Source: Alteromonas sp. 1_MG-2023
Lineage (GTDB): Bacteria; Pseudomonadota; Gammaproteobacteria; Enterobacterales; Alteromonadaceae
Length of the DNA: 64,000 nucleotides
Assembly (NCBI RefSeq): GCF_030547075.1
Contig: NZ_JAUOQH010000015.1
Coordinates: forward strand, 1 to 64,000
Reading direction: 5' to 3'
The notes under the pieces were generated by a model that worked only from the letters and a program-made list of their open reading frames with translations, searched no databases and was not told the origin of the DNA. How positions within the stretch are numbered: the first letter of the stretch is position 1; each line of letters opens with the position of its first letter. Made by a program: the position numbers and the translations under genes. This document shows, in pieces, positions 37,216-46,809 of the stretch.

Positions 37216-37995
37216 TCATGGGCAAATCCTCAGAAGCTGACACATAAACTGCTCTGCTCGCAGCCACTGTGTTTCAAAATGCGCGGTAAAGTTATCTAGG
37301 GTTATCCAAATAATTAGCAAGCCCATCACCTGCGCAATAGAAAAGCCAATACTGAAGATATTCAACTGAGGGGCGGCTTTGGTCATTACACCAAACGCTA
37401 AATTAACGATAAGCAGGGAAACGATGGGCGCCAATGATAACGTAATCGCGGAAATAAACATCCAACCGCCCCAATGGGCAATGTCTCTAAATTGCTCACC
37501 GGTCCACCACGCTTCACCTATGGGGAATGCGTGGAAGCTCATAACAATCATCTGGATCATGGCTAAATGCCCGTCTAGCGTCCAAAAAAGTAAGGTGGCT
37601 AAAATTAAATAAAACTGCCCTACCGCAGGTACGTTAATGCCATTAACGGGGTCAACAATTGAGGCGAAACCTAACCCTGTTTGCATAGCGATAACTTGCC
37701 CTGCCAGCACAAAGGTATTTAGCACCATCATGGAAATAAACCCGATAGCGACGCCAATTAATAGCTGCTGAATACCTAGGATAAAGGTGCCTAGATTCAC
37801 TAAATCATCAACAGGTGCTGGAGGTACCACGGGCATAATAATCAGGGTAAGCATAATGCCCAACAACGCCCTAACTTGCGGCGGAATAGATTGTGCACTT
37901 AAGCCAATCATCGCCACAAACAGGCCACTGATACGCATAAAAGGCAGCATTAAATCAGCAAGAAACTGATTGATGGTAGCCAGTTCAACCTCCAT
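37216..37995 (-). CDS. fliR: flagellar export apparatus protein FliR
   Basis: This about 259-residue polytopic protein begins MEVELATINQFLADLMLPFMRISG. It carries the family stretch GLGFASIVDPVNGINVPAVGQFY and ends in a membrane helix. FliP, FliQ and FliR form the export gate of the flagellar secretion system. The ATG at 37995 is preferred; an in-frame TTG four codons earlier overlaps fliQ. Confidence 0.95.
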   Translation of the reverse strand: MEVELATINQFLADLMLPFMRISGLFVAMIGLSAQSIPPQVRALLGIMLTLIIMPVVPPAPVDDLVNLGTFILGIQQLLIGVAIGFISMMVLNTFVLAGQVIAMQTGLGFASIVDPVNGINVPAVGQFYLILATLLFWTLDGHLAMIQMIVMSFHAFPIGEAWWTGEQFRDIAHWGGWMFISAITLSLAPIVSLLIVNLAFGVMTKAAPQLNIFSIGFSIAQVMGLLIIWITLDNFTAHFETQWLRAEQFMCQLLRICP

Positions 37996-37996
37996 A

Positions 37997-38266
37997 TTAA
38001 CCAACAACCTGAGGTATCATTTCTACCATGTGGAAAGTAAAGTCCATCAGCTTTTGCACCAACCAGTTGCCACCCCAGCTAAGCGCTAATAGGGTAACCA
38101 GCAATCGTGGTAAGAAACTCATGGTTTGTTCGTTAATTGAAGTTGCAGCCTGAAATACAGCCACTACCAAACCCACGATAAGGCTGGGTACAATAACCGC
38201 AGACACCAGAACGATAACCATGAACATGGCTTCGCGGAGTATTTCAACAAAGACTTCTGGTGACAT
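37997..38266 (-). CDS. fliQ: flagellar export apparatus protein FliQ
   Basis: This 89-residue protein has two transmembrane helices with the conserved LREAMFMVIVLVSAVIVPSL and VAVFQAATSINEQTMSFLPR. It is part of the FliPQR export gate. It lies between fliP and fliR, almost touching both. Confidence 0.96.
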   Translation of the reverse strand: MSPEVFVEILREAMFMVIVLVSAVIVPSLIVGLVVAVFQAATSINEQTMSFLPRLLVTLLALSWGGNWLVQKLMDFTFHMVEMIPQVVG

Positions 38267-38274
38267 AAGCCCTC

Positions 38275-39033
38275 CTACACACCCATACCGAAGCTGGTAG
38301 CCAGTGTGCCAAATATGAGATTCCAGCCATCAACTAACACAAACAGCATGAGTTTGAATGGCAAAGAAACAATCATGGGTGAAAGCATCATCATCCCCAT
38401 CGCCATCAGTATTGAGGCCACGACGAGGTCGATAATAAGAAAGGGAATAAACAACATAAATCCAATTTGGAACGCGGTTTTGAGTTCGCTGGTCACAAAT
38501 GCGGGGATAAGAATGGTGAGCGGTACTTCGTCTGTATCTGCATATTTGCCCTCATCACCAGCAATACGCACAAAGGTCTCTAAATCTTTCACCCGAGTTT
38601 GCGACAGCATAAAGGCGCGCATAGGCCCTTTAGCTTGCTCGATGGCATCCAAACTTGTCATCTGCTCTGACAAATACGGCTGCAATGCGCGCTCGTTAAT
38701 TTCTTCAAACACCGGCGCCATAATAAACATAGATAGAAACAAACTCACCCCCACCAAAATTTGGTTTGAAGGAGATTGTTGCAAACCAATAGCTTGTCGC
38801 AAAATTGATAACACCACTATGATGCGGGTGAACGAGGTCATCATCATAATAAACGCTGGAATAAGGCTAAGCGCTGTCATGATAAACAGCGCTTGCAGCG
38901 TCATAGTGTAATCTTGCGAACCATCGTCGTTAGTTACTACAGTAACGGCAGAAATGCCTTGCTGTGCCAATGCAGGCTCAGCTATCACCCAAGAAGCTAG
39001 CACTACAAATAATGCGGTCCAAAACTTACGCAT
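38275..39033 (-). CDS. fliP: flagellar export apparatus protein FliP
   Basis: This 252-residue protein has a cleavable signal peptide (ending ALAQQ, about residue 24) and four helices. Conserved stretches are [49 protein letters not shown] and [20 protein letters not shown]. It forms the core of the export gate. Its start overlaps the end of fliO. Confidence 0.97.
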   Translation of the reverse strand: MRKFWTALFVVLASWVIAEPALAQQGISAVTVVTNDDGSQDYTMTLQALFIMTALSLIPAFIMMMTSFTRIIVVLSILRQAIGLQQSPSNQILVGVSLFLSMFIMAPVFEEINERALQPYLSEQMTSLDAIEQAKGPMRAFMLSQTRVKDLETFVRIAGDEGKYADTDEVPLTILIPAFVTSELKTAFQIGFMLFIPFLIIDLVVASILMAMGMMMLSPMIVSLPFKLMLFVLVDGWNLIFGTLATSFGMGV

Positions 39034-39445
39034 CGGTTTTATCGTCCTTTATTGAAGGGTTTAGCTTACCCGCCATGGCGGCAACCAGCTTTTGCTTGAA
39101 CGCATCGCCACTGCCCTGCTGCCCATTTGCTGCTGGCGTTTCTAAGTGCTTTTCAAGTTTACTTAAATGAGAAATATTATGACTGGTGACACCCACAAGG
39201 TGCTGCTCGTCGCCCACCTGAATAACCATTATTTTTTCTTTAGTGCCTGCCACCATACTGGCGACCACCTTCATTTGCCCACTGCCCATACTACCGACAT
39301 TAAATCGACGCATGAGGTAAGCAAGCGCAAAAATAATTCCAACCACTAAAAGAAGTGATAGAAAAATTGACACTACAGAGGTGGGGTTAGTGATTGATTG
39401 GGTAGATTGCGCATTCACTACTTGCGTAAAAATCAGGGGCAGCAT
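39026..39445 (-). CDS. fliO: flagellar assembly protein FliO
   Basis: This 139-residue protein is probably targeted to the membrane by its N terminus ([14 protein letters not shown]) and has one strong transmembrane helix ([24 protein letters not shown]), followed by a cytoplasmic domain with [30 protein letters not shown]. FliO helps assemble FliP. The ATG at 39445 is chosen because AAGGGG lies seven bases upstream; the frame is open for 23 more codons towards fliN. Confidence 0.9.
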   Translation of the reverse strand: MLPLIFTQVVNAQSTQSITNPTSVVSIFLSLLLVVGIIFALAYLMRRFNVGSMGSGQMKVVASMVAGTKEKIMVIQVGDEQHLVGVTSHNISHLSKLEKHLETPAANGQQGSGDAFKQKLVAAMAGKLNPSIKDDKTDA

Positions 39446-39473
39446 TGCGCAACCCCTTGCTATATAAGAAGAT

Positions 39474-39875
39474 TTATCGAAGCTTCTTGATTCTCTCGAT
39501 TTGACTAATAACATCCGTTAACCGAATACCGAATTTATCGTTGACTACTACTACTTCACCATGAGCAATCAACGTGCCATTTACCAATACATCTAATGGC
39601 TCACCCGCAACGCGGTCTAGCTCCACCACAGATCCCTGATTCAACTGTAGCAGATTTCGGATACTTATTTGACTACGTCCAACTTCCATCGAGATAGTCA
39701 CTGGAATATCCAAAATGGTATCCAGTTTCTTTTTCTCTTCTTGGCTTATGGGTGTGTCATCGGTTAATTCGTCAAATTCAGCAACCTGAACACCATCATT
39801 TTCCTGATCTTCAGCTTCAGAATCGGCTTGCTCTGCCATCGCAGCAGCCCAATCGTCCATACCGTCTTCACTCAT
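39474..39875 (-). CDS. fliN: flagellar motor switch protein FliN
   Basis: This 133-residue C-ring component has an acidic N-terminal tail (MDDWAAAMAEQ, as in other FliN) and the SpoA domain with ILDIPVTISMEVGRSQISIRNLLQLNQGSVVELDR and GEVVVVNDKFGIRLTDV. It works with FliG and FliM in torque switching and in docking FliH. Confidence 0.97.
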   Translation of the reverse strand: MSEDGMDDWAAAMAEQADSEAEDQENDGVQVAEFDELTDDTPISQEEKKKLDTILDIPVTISMEVGRSQISIRNLLQLNQGSVVELDRVAGEPLDVLVNGTLIAHGEVVVVNDKFGIRLTDVISQIERIKKLR

Positions 39876-39892
39876 GGGATATTCCCCTCGCC

Positions 39893-40951
39893 TTACAGGT
39901 CTTCTTCGAGTACTTGCAGCTCGGCATCATTATCAATAATGCGTCCGCCACGGGTTAATAATTGTAGCTCAGACTTCACTGAAGTCGGTCTTGCAATCTT
40001 TTCTACTATTTTCAGGGCCAAGTTGTCTCGCGAACGACCTAACTTAGCTCTGAAAGTTGGTAAATCTTCAATTAGCACCGTAATGGTCTCTGGCATTTCT
40101 ACCGGAATAATTTCACCCGGTTTAAATTCCATCACACGGCGCAATGGCACATCCACATCAAGCATGTGGGTGGTCAGTGCTACTTTTACATCCATGATTT
40201 CATCGCGAAGTGCTTTACTCCAGCGTAAATCAGTATCTTCTTTATCGCTTTGCACACCAGCATCTAGCAATTCGCGGATAGGCTCTAACATTGAGTATGG
40301 AAGTGACACGTGGAAATCGCCACCGCCACCATCTAGCTCAATATGAAACGAGCTAATTACCACCACTTCTGTGGGGCTTACAATGTTTGCCATCGCTGGG
40401 TTTACTTCCGAGTCTAAATACTCAAAAGAGACATCCATAACAGGTGCCCATGCTTCTTTGTAATCTTCAAAGATAATTTTAAGTAGCATTTGAATAATAC
40501 GCCGTTCTGTTGGCGTAAATTCTCGGCCTTCAATTTTGGCATGATAGCGGCCATCGCCACCAAAAAAGTTATCTACCAAAATGAAAACCAAGCGGGCTTC
40601 CATGGTGATAAGACCGGTACCTTTAAGGGGGCGAAAACGCACCATGTTTAAGCTGGTAGGTACAAACAAAGTATGTATGTACTCTCCAAACTTAATCATT
40701 TGAATACCGTTAATAGAGACTTCCGCGGAACGGCGCATCATATTAAATAAACTAACACGCATGTGACGTGCAAAGCGCTCATTAACAATTTCAAGTGTGG
40801 GCATGCGCCCACGAACAATCCTGTCCTGTGAGGAGAAGTCGTACTCTAGTGTAGAAGCATCCGAGTCGACATCGCCAACCTCATCTTCTTCTACATCGTC
40901 TACCCCGTGTAAGAGGGCATCGATTTCATCTTGAGATAATAAATCACTCAC
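39893..40951 (-). CDS. fliM: flagellar motor switch protein FliM
   Basis: This 352-residue C-ring protein begins with the CheY-binding peptide (LLSQDEIDALLHG), followed by a CheC-like middle domain (ITMEARLVFILVDNFFGGDGRYHAKIEGREFT) and a C-terminal SpoA domain. Phospho-CheY binds the N-terminal peptide to reverse or pause rotation. Confidence 0.97.
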   Translation of the reverse strand: MSDLLSQDEIDALLHGVDDVEEDEVGDVDSDASTLEYDFSSQDRIVRGRMPTLEIVNERFARHMRVSLFNMMRRSAEVSINGIQMIKFGEYIHTLFVPTSLNMVRFRPLKGTGLITMEARLVFILVDNFFGGDGRYHAKIEGREFTPTERRIIQMLLKIIFEDYKEAWAPVMDVSFEYLDSEVNPAMANIVSPTEVVVISSFHIELDGGGGDFHVSLPYSMLEPIRELLDAGVQSDKEDTDLRWSKALRDEIMDVKVALTTHMLDVDVPLRRVMEFKPGEIIPVEMPETITVLIEDLPTFRAKLGRSRDNLALKIVEKIARPTSVKSELQLLTRGGRIIDNDAELQVLEEDL

Positions 40952-40964
40952 AGTTTTCTACCTG

Positions 40965-41501
40965 TTATTGCATTACAAAACCAGTGAAGAGCACGCGCTC
41001 AACCACATCACTTCCAGCAATGTCTTTAAGTACCTTTTGTACTTCAGTCACCGCTTGTTCACGCAGTTCAATTTTACCCGCCTCGGTTACTAAGTCATCG
41101 GCATTTGATGTACTGAAAACTTGTAACAAGGTACCTTCAATAAGGGGAATGTGAGTTTTGGCCAACTCTTCGTTGTCTGAACCCCGAACTAAAAGCTGTA
41201 CTTTAATTTGTACTAGTCTGTCTCGACCCGTGCCTGGTACGTTAAAAACGAAAGGGCGTGGCATCGCTACGTAAAGCGCTGTACCTACCTCAGCATCGCC
41301 ACCAGGGGCCACAACTTCTTCAGCGGCTTGTTCGTCGGTTGCGGCGAGTTGTTCTGCTGCTGCTGGCTCATCACCACCTGCGAATAAAAGAAAATAGGCT
41401 GCTGCACCACCGCCAACTAGCACTACGGCGATAATAATGATCAGCATCATTTTACCTTTCTTTTTACCGCCTTCTTCAATCTGTAACTCTTCTTCAGCCA
41501 T
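40965..41501 (-). CDS. fliL: flagellar basal-body-associated protein FliL
   Basis: This 178-residue protein has a short acidic cytoplasmic N terminus, a transmembrane helix (about residues 18-38, MMLIIIIAVVLVGGGAAAYFLL) and a periplasmic stomatin-like domain ending VERVLFTGFVMQ. It stabilises stators and increases torque. The ATG at 41501 (MAEEELQ) fits the family; the frame is open for 32 more codons, whose content is not FliL-like. Confidence 0.95.
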   Translation of the reverse strand: MAEEELQIEEGGKKKGKMMLIIIIAVVLVGGGAAAYFLLFAGGDEPAAAEQLAATDEQAAEEVVAPGGDAEVGTALYVAMPRPFVFNVPGTGRDRLVQIKVQLLVRGSDNEELAKTHIPLIEGTLLQVFSTSNADDLVTEAGKIELREQAVTEVQKVLKDIAGSDVVERVLFTGFVMQ

Positions 41502-41652
41502 GTTTAATCCGTCAATAACCCACGAGGAACTCGTATTATCAGGTTTGCGCCGCAAATGGCAATGCAAGCCTGAATAAATTTGTCGTTCTTTTAGCAAATA
41601 GCCTAAATGTACATCAACCCAGCTTACATCGTTAGTAAGGCTATCTACTTAT

Positions 41653-43848
41653 TTAAGCATAATAGTCTATGCCGCCTTTTGCTTGTCGAGTTACTGACTG
41701 CTCTATTACTGTAGTACCGTCGTCAAACTCACCGTCGGTATCTTGGCTAGATAAATGGTTACCTGCAAGTTGCTGGCCACTTCCATCACCATTTTGTGAC
41801 GAGTTATCTTTACGGACTTCTGACTCACCTAAATTAATTCCCTGCTCGGCCAACATATCTTTCAGCCTAGGCATGGCATCGGCTAGCGCGTCTTTAGCGT
41901 GTTGCGACTGCACAATGAAACTCACGCTCGCCGCATCACCTGATACGTTCACACGCACTTGCATACTGCCTAGCTCTGGCGGGTCGAGCCTAATTTCCGC
42001 CATGCTGTTACGCGCATTCACCATCCAGCGAATTTTCTCGTGTAGTTGTTGCTGGCCTTCGGGCTTCAAAATATTGACCGCTTTATCTGCGCCATCGAAC
42101 TGAAGTTGTGACTTGGTTGACTCTGCACGTACCTGATTGTTTTCAGTCATGTGGGTGTCAATACTGGCCAACTCACTTTGCATAGCGTGGTGGGCATTTT
42201 GCTGCGTACCCTGTACCAGCTGCATAAATTGCCCCGCTAACGCTTCAGTTTGACCGGATATACTTTGTGTTTGGGCTTGGGTTAAGCCAGCTTCTGTTAC
42301 TGCATCGACCACTAACGCGGCTAAATCGATGCCAGGCTCATGACCCTGAGCAACTTGTTGCTGAAACTCGTTAATGCCAGCTATAACATTTGATTTAACT
42401 GCTTGTTGTTGGGCTGCCGTAGTGGCAGTAGGCAATGATGCCGCTACGCGCTCGGCAAATGCTTCCGTGGCCTTCTGTGCACTTTCAGGCGACATCAACG
42501 CCATAGATTGCAACAAAGACTCACTTTGACTCTCAGCCAATACATCACTGGCTTCGCTCGATAAGGTGTTATCAAGATTAGTAGTAGTTTGCTCTGTGGT
42601 ACTGCCCGCTTGATTTGCAGCACTTAAACCCACAGTTGTCGCGTTTTTAGCGGCTAACTCATCTTTTAAGAGGCTTAGCACAAGCGCTTCTTCAGCACTT
42701 AAAGATGTCTCATCATTTTCGTCTATCAGCTGAGCATTTTCTAGCTGAGAGCCTGCTAGTTCAAGGTCTGTCAACGCTACCTCAGCTTCCTGCGACGACT
42801 GTATTAGTGCTGCATTTAATGGGTCATCTGCATTTTCACTGCTACCTTCATCTTTACTGCCACTTTCACTCGATTGCCCTAAAAACTGTGCCAGGATACT
42901 GGTTAAAGGGTCGCTATCTTCAGCTTGAGCATCGCTGTTGCCGTTATTTGTGTCGGCCAACAATGAAGCAGTTAACGCTTTCAAGGCTTCTATCGCGTCT
43001 TGGTTTAGGTTGTCTAGGCTTAGGGCTTCATTACCAAGAGCGTCTTGGCCTTCATTCACACCTTGACCAAACTCGTCACCGGTTTGGTTTTCTAACAAGC
43101 TCATTAAATAGGCTTTTAATTCGGTGGTTGAATTAGCACTGCCAGCTAATTTACCTGATGTTATTCCATCGCTCTCACCTGTGCTGGTTCCGCTAATGCC
43201 TTTATTTAAGGCGAGTGCACTGAGCACGTCTTCACTCAAAGTCTCATCATTTATCTCAGCAACTGACTTCCCATCGACTTCACCTGTAACACCCATCATA
43301 GACGTTACATAGTCAATCCAATCCGTAGGACTTTCAGCGTCTGATTCTACTTGACCGCCGATAGTGCCACTTCCCACTTTCGTAACATCTTCAGGTGGTA
43401 AATCAATGTTTCCGCCAAAGATGTCTTTTCTATCTTCAGCATCACCCAAATGTGGATCGTCTTTCTTAGCGCCATTATCAATACGGCGTGATTTGGCGTC
43501 GGTAATGACACCCTCATCGTCTGATGTATCAGAGGCTTTTTCGCTGGGGGATTTGAGTTGGCCAACTTGCGCTTCATCATCGTGTATTGGCGGTAAATCA
43601 ATATTGCCATCTTCTTGATCAGACGAACGGCCAGATGCCGTATTTTGCTGCGGCTTGTGGTTTCTACTTTCAACATCAAGGGCTTTCGTGCCTGATTCTT
43701 TTGCCTGAATATAGGCAGCTTCAAACGCGTTGTTGTTTTGCGATGAACTGTCAGAACCCATACCTGCTTCAACAGCTTTTGCCGTTGATGTGGCCGTAAG
43801 AGGCAATGCGGCAATGTCTGTTTTTTGTGCGGCAACTTGTTGCATCAT
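41653..43848 (-). CDS. fliK: flagellar hook-length control protein FliK
   Basis: This 731-residue protein has a long, acidic, Ser/Gln/Asn-rich, poorly conserved N-terminal part (including two GNIDLPP copies near residues 80 and 145) and a conserved C-terminal hook-length domain (IRLDPPELGSMQVRVNVSGDAASVSFIVQ). It measures hook length during export and triggers the FlhB switch. It is longer than E. coli FliK (about 400 residues), as is common in polar-flagellum species. A sigma-54 promoter match lies 173 to 188 bases upstream. Confidence 0.93.
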   Translation of the reverse strand: MMQQVAAQKTDIAALPLTATSTAKAVEAGMGSDSSSQNNNAFEAAYIQAKESGTKALDVESRNHKPQQNTASGRSSDQEDGNIDLPPIHDDEAQVGQLKSPSEKASDTSDDEGVITDAKSRRIDNGAKKDDPHLGDAEDRKDIFGGNIDLPPEDVTKVGSGTIGGQVESDAESPTDWIDYVTSMMGVTGEVDGKSVAEINDETLSEDVLSALALNKGISGTSTGESDGITSGKLAGSANSTTELKAYLMSLLENQTGDEFGQGVNEGQDALGNEALSLDNLNQDAIEALKALTASLLADTNNGNSDAQAEDSDPLTSILAQFLGQSSESGSKDEGSSENADDPLNAALIQSSQEAEVALTDLELAGSQLENAQLIDENDETSLSAEEALVLSLLKDELAAKNATTVGLSAANQAGSTTEQTTTNLDNTLSSEASDVLAESQSESLLQSMALMSPESAQKATEAFAERVAASLPTATTAAQQQAVKSNVIAGINEFQQQVAQGHEPGIDLAALVVDAVTEAGLTQAQTQSISGQTEALAGQFMQLVQGTQQNAHHAMQSELASIDTHMTENNQVRAESTKSQLQFDGADKAVNILKPEGQQQLHEKIRWMVNARNSMAEIRLDPPELGSMQVRVNVSGDAASVSFIVQSQHAKDALADAMPRLKDMLAEQGINLGESEVRKDNSSQNGDGSGQQLAGNHLSSQDTDGEFDDGTTVIEQSVTRQAKGGIDYYA

Positions 43849-44020
43849 ATTTCTACCGTCCTGCTATGACTTTATAAGTCAGAACCATGAAAACCTAGAT
43901 TGAATAATTTTGTCTTTACAACCCCACTGTCCGTGGGCTGTAGAGCGATACTTAGCGTTCAACTGTACGAGGTATCGCTATTCAAATTAGGCGTTTAAAC
44001 ACATTAATAGTTAACGAAAC

Positions 44021-44036
44021 TGCAAAGAGCGTTCCA
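44021..44036 (-). promoter_or_regulatory. sigma-54 promoter candidate for the fliK operon
   Basis: On the minus strand TGGAACGCTCTTTGCA fits the -24/-12 consensus with exact GG-N10-GC spacing and one change in the -24 box. It lies in the fliJ-fliK gap, so fliK and following genes can be started apart from fliE-fliJ. Confidence 0.7.
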
Positions 44037-44045
44037 TTGTGTGGC

Positions 44046-44087
44046 TTGGAGGGTGAGATATTTTATTTGGAGGGTGAAATATTTTAA
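44046..44087. repeat. imperfect tandem duplication of 21 bases
   Basis: TTGGAGGGTGAGATATTTTAT is followed directly by a second copy differing at two positions, between fliJ and the fliK promoter. On the minus strand it lies just upstream of the sigma-54 site, where enhancer binding would be expected. Confidence 0.6.
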
Positions 44088-44142
44088 AAATTGCGTGAAT
44101 TGAGCAACTTGGGAGAACTGAAAGAGCAGGCTCACTGACCTT

Positions 44143-44589
44143 TTAGAAAAATGTTTTACCACTTCTAAAAAACTTCTGCGTAGCAAATTCATCCATTAAG
44201 GCTTGCTCTGCTCTAGCTTCTTTAGCGACTTTGGCAAGGTGGCGTTTATTAAGTAATAATTCCACTGCTTTCACTTTTTGCTGTTGCTTGAGCCAAAGCT
44301 GCTTGCGTTGATCCGCTGCCATATTAGCTTGTGCGACTACATTCATTTGCTGCTCACAGGCTTTATCTAATTTGCCTACAAACGATAAATGCTGCTGATA
44401 ATGCGTGGCGGTTACACCACTCTTTCCGGTTTGCTGAATGCCTTTCAAATAATCAATTCGATATTGTTCAAGGCTTGTCAGCTTTTGTTTCTGCTGCATC
44501 ACATTTTGCTGAGCTTGTTGAAACATCTGCGCAATGCGTTGCTCTCTTTCTCGTTCAAACTCAGCGAGCCGTTCTAATTGTTTAGACAT
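44143..44589 (-). CDS. fliJ: flagellar export chaperone FliJ
   Basis: This 148-residue coiled-coil protein is rich in Gln, Lys and Glu (QQAQQNVMQQKQKLTSLEQYRIDYLKGI). It forms the stalk in the FliI ATPase ring and carries export chaperones. Sequence conservation is low, but length, coiled coil and position after fliI fit FliJ. The C terminus ends SGKTFF. Confidence 0.9.
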   Translation of the reverse strand: MSKQLERLAEFEREREQRIAQMFQQAQQNVMQQKQKLTSLEQYRIDYLKGIQQTGKSGVTATHYQQHLSFVGKLDKACEQQMNVVAQANMAADQRKQLWLKQQQKVKAVELLLNKRHLAKVAKEARAEQALMDEFATQKFFRSGKTFF

Positions 44590-44595
44590 AATTGT

Positions 44596-45930
44596 TTACC
44601 CTTGCCCTAAGCCTTTCGCTAATGCCGCCATGCCTTCTAAACATTCATCGTAAGGCAACACATTCTTCATGCCTTGTTGCAAAAATGCATTAATTGCAGG
44701 CTCTGCTCGAATGGCTAAATCGATGCGAGGATCTGAACCTTTTGCATAGGCTCCAATAGAAATAAGGTCTTGGTTTTGCTTATAGTTTGAATAGACCTGT
44801 CTTACTCTGCGCGCCATCTGTTGATGTTCATCGCTTACCACCATAGGCATAACGCGGCTGATAGATGCTTCTATATCAATAGCAGGGTAATGACCACTAT
44901 CAGCGAGGGTTCTAGACAACACCACGTGACCATCTAAAATAGCCCTTGCTGCATCGGCGATGGGATCTTGCAAATCATCCCCCTCGGTCAATACAGTATA
45001 AAACGCCGTGATAGACCCTTGCTTCTCGCTACCATTACCAGCCCTTTCTACCAATGCAGGTAATCGGGCAAATACTGAAGGCGGATAGCCTTTTGTTGCA
45101 GGAGGTTCTCCTACTGCTAATGCAATTTCACGCTGCGCCATGGCATAACGTGTCAGCGAATCGATAAGCAGCAAAACTTTTAAGCCTTGATCGCGAAAAT
45201 ACTCGGCAATCGTGACTGCGGTTTCGCAGCCCTTTAATCGCATTAATGGTGAGGTATCAGCAGGCGCTGCTACCACAACCGCACGGGCGCGCTCTTCTTC
45301 GGTTAAAATATCGTGGATAAACTCTTTTACTTCTCGGCCCCGCTCGCCCACTAGCCCAACAACAACTACATCAGCTTCGCAGCCTCGGGTCATCATGCCG
45401 AGTAAGACACTTTTTCCCACGCCACTGCCTGCAAAAAGCCCCATGCGTTGCCCTACGCCAACAGTATTGAGCGCATTAATGGCGCGAACGCCTACATCCA
45501 TAGGCTGGGTAATAGCACGGCGAATTAGCGGGTTAATTGGAGGCCGCGTAGTAGGTACGCGGGTTTCAGTTTGAATTTCGCCAAGCCCATCTAAGGGGTT
45601 ACCGTTGCCATCAACAACTCTGCCCAAAAGCCCCATGCCAACGGCAAGGCCACTTTGGCGGTTAAGTGGCATTACCCGACTTCCAGGTACTATGCCCCGT
45701 ACAGCTTCGGTAGGCATTAAATAAGTAATATCGGCACCAAAGCCGACAACTTCGGCTTCAATTTCGCCTTCAATAGTTTGTACCAAACACTGGCTCCCCA
45801 CAGGAAGTTGGCAACCAACGGCTTCAAGGGTAAGTCCTATGCCTCTTACTAATTTGCCAGCCGCCACGATAGGCGGCGATGACACTTGTTTCTGCAAACT
45901 ATCGAAATGGGCATGCCAAGGGCTAGTCAT
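44596..45930 (-). CDS. fliI: flagellum-specific ATPase FliI
   Basis: This 444-residue F1-type ATPase drives flagellar protein export. It has Walker A AGSGVGKS (167-174), Walker [22 protein letters not shown] and [18 protein letters not shown]. The C terminus [19 protein letters not shown] is typical. Its start overlaps the end of fliH. Confidence 0.97.
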   Translation of the reverse strand: MTSPWHAHFDSLQKQVSSPPIVAAGKLVRGIGLTLEAVGCQLPVGSQCLVQTIEGEIEAEVVGFGADITYLMPTEAVRGIVPGSRVMPLNRQSGLAVGMGLLGRVVDGNGNPLDGLGEIQTETRVPTTRPPINPLIRRAITQPMDVGVRAINALNTVGVGQRMGLFAGSGVGKSVLLGMMTRGCEADVVVVGLVGERGREVKEFIHDILTEEERARAVVVAAPADTSPLMRLKGCETAVTIAEYFRDQGLKVLLLIDSLTRYAMAQREIALAVGEPPATKGYPPSVFARLPALVERAGNGSEKQGSITAFYTVLTEGDDLQDPIADAARAILDGHVVLSRTLADSGHYPAIDIEASISRVMPMVVSDEHQQMARRVRQVYSNYKQNQDLISIGAYAKGSDPRIDLAIRAEPAINAFLQQGMKNVLPYDECLEGMAALAKGLGQG

Positions 45931-46711
45931 CAGATAAACCCTGATTCACCATAAATTTGTCGATAACATCGCGACAGCGGCGTTCTATTGAAACATCTAC
46001 AGCGTTTTGTTCAGTCGCAATATCACAGCCACCTCGCTCCATGGTAGGCGCTTCAATAAACTGCCACTCCTTTTCTTTTAGCGTAGCTTCGGAGTAATGT
46101 TCAGTTACTAGCGCTATATCATCAGGATGCATATGAATTTGGTAACGGGTTTGATTTACCGGTAACGCCTTCATTCCTTCGCTAAGCGCTTGTAAGATCA
46201 CTTGAGAGTTCGTAGTGACTTCAGTTTTAATTACTGATTTAGCAAGGGTTACTGCAAGCTTTACAAGCTGATCACGGGTTTCATCGTTAGCTTGTGATAA
46301 GGGTGCGTGAAGTTTTTCGATAAGCTGCTGCCATACCTCTACTTGCGTAGCAATAAGGCCTTTCCCTTCTTCTAAGCCTTGTTCGAGGCCTTCGGCTTGG
46401 CCCGATTCACGCCCCTCACTTAGTCCTTGTTCTATTCCTTCAGCTTTACCCTCTTCATAGCCTTGCGTCTTACCTTGCGCGTAGCCTTCATCGTGGGCAG
46501 CTTGTTGGATAGCTTCAATTTCCAATGCGGTAGGAGGGAGGATTTCAACTTCTTCCTCTTCAGGCGGCTCATATTTCCAATCTGAGCGGAAATTTAGCGC
46601 GTTGGTTTTTTCTTTGTCTTGCGGTGTTTCAGCTTGTTCAACGAACGGCAAATCCCAAGGCTTTGCTTCGTTTTGTTCGTCTTCACTGAAACCGTTATTT
46701 GATGACATCAA
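45923..46711 (-). CDS. fliH: flagellar export regulator FliH
   Basis: This 262-residue stator-like partner of FliI anchors the ATPase to FliN. It has an acidic proline-containing N terminus, a run of GxxxG repeats ([19 protein letters not shown], continuing through about residue 115) that packs helices, and a C-terminal domain with SVIKTEV and HPDDIALV. A start one codon later is equally possible. Confidence 0.94.
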   Translation of the reverse strand: MMSSNNGFSEDEQNEAKPWDLPFVEQAETPQDKEKTNALNFRSDWKYEPPEEEEVEILPPTALEIEAIQQAAHDEGYAQGKTQGYEEGKAEGIEQGLSEGRESGQAEGLEQGLEEGKGLIATQVEVWQQLIEKLHAPLSQANDETRDQLVKLAVTLAKSVIKTEVTTNSQVILQALSEGMKALPVNQTRYQIHMHPDDIALVTEHYSEATLKEKEWQFIEAPTMERGGCDIATEQNAVDVSIERRCRDVIDKFMVNQGLSDD

Positions 46712-46809
46712 TCTACCCAGGTAAGGTTTAAGAGGCCGTTGCTAAGCTAAACACAGAACAGTTCAGCAACGACCTATTTTAATCACAATGGCGAATGTAA
46801 CATGAAGGG

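Noticed and set aside
43347..43835. Open frame of 162 codons on the minus strand within fliK
   Set aside because: It is a shifted frame of the low-complexity region of fliK, rich in Lys and Leu, with no ribosome site or family match.
43921..43940. Terminator after fliJ (CCCAC-TGTCC-GTGGG)
   Set aside because: The stem is only five bases and is not followed by a T-run on the minus strand.
44004..44192. 62-codon minus-strand frame after fliJ
   Set aside because: It overlaps the fliJ end, the 21-base repeat and the sigma-54 promoter; no protein features are visible.
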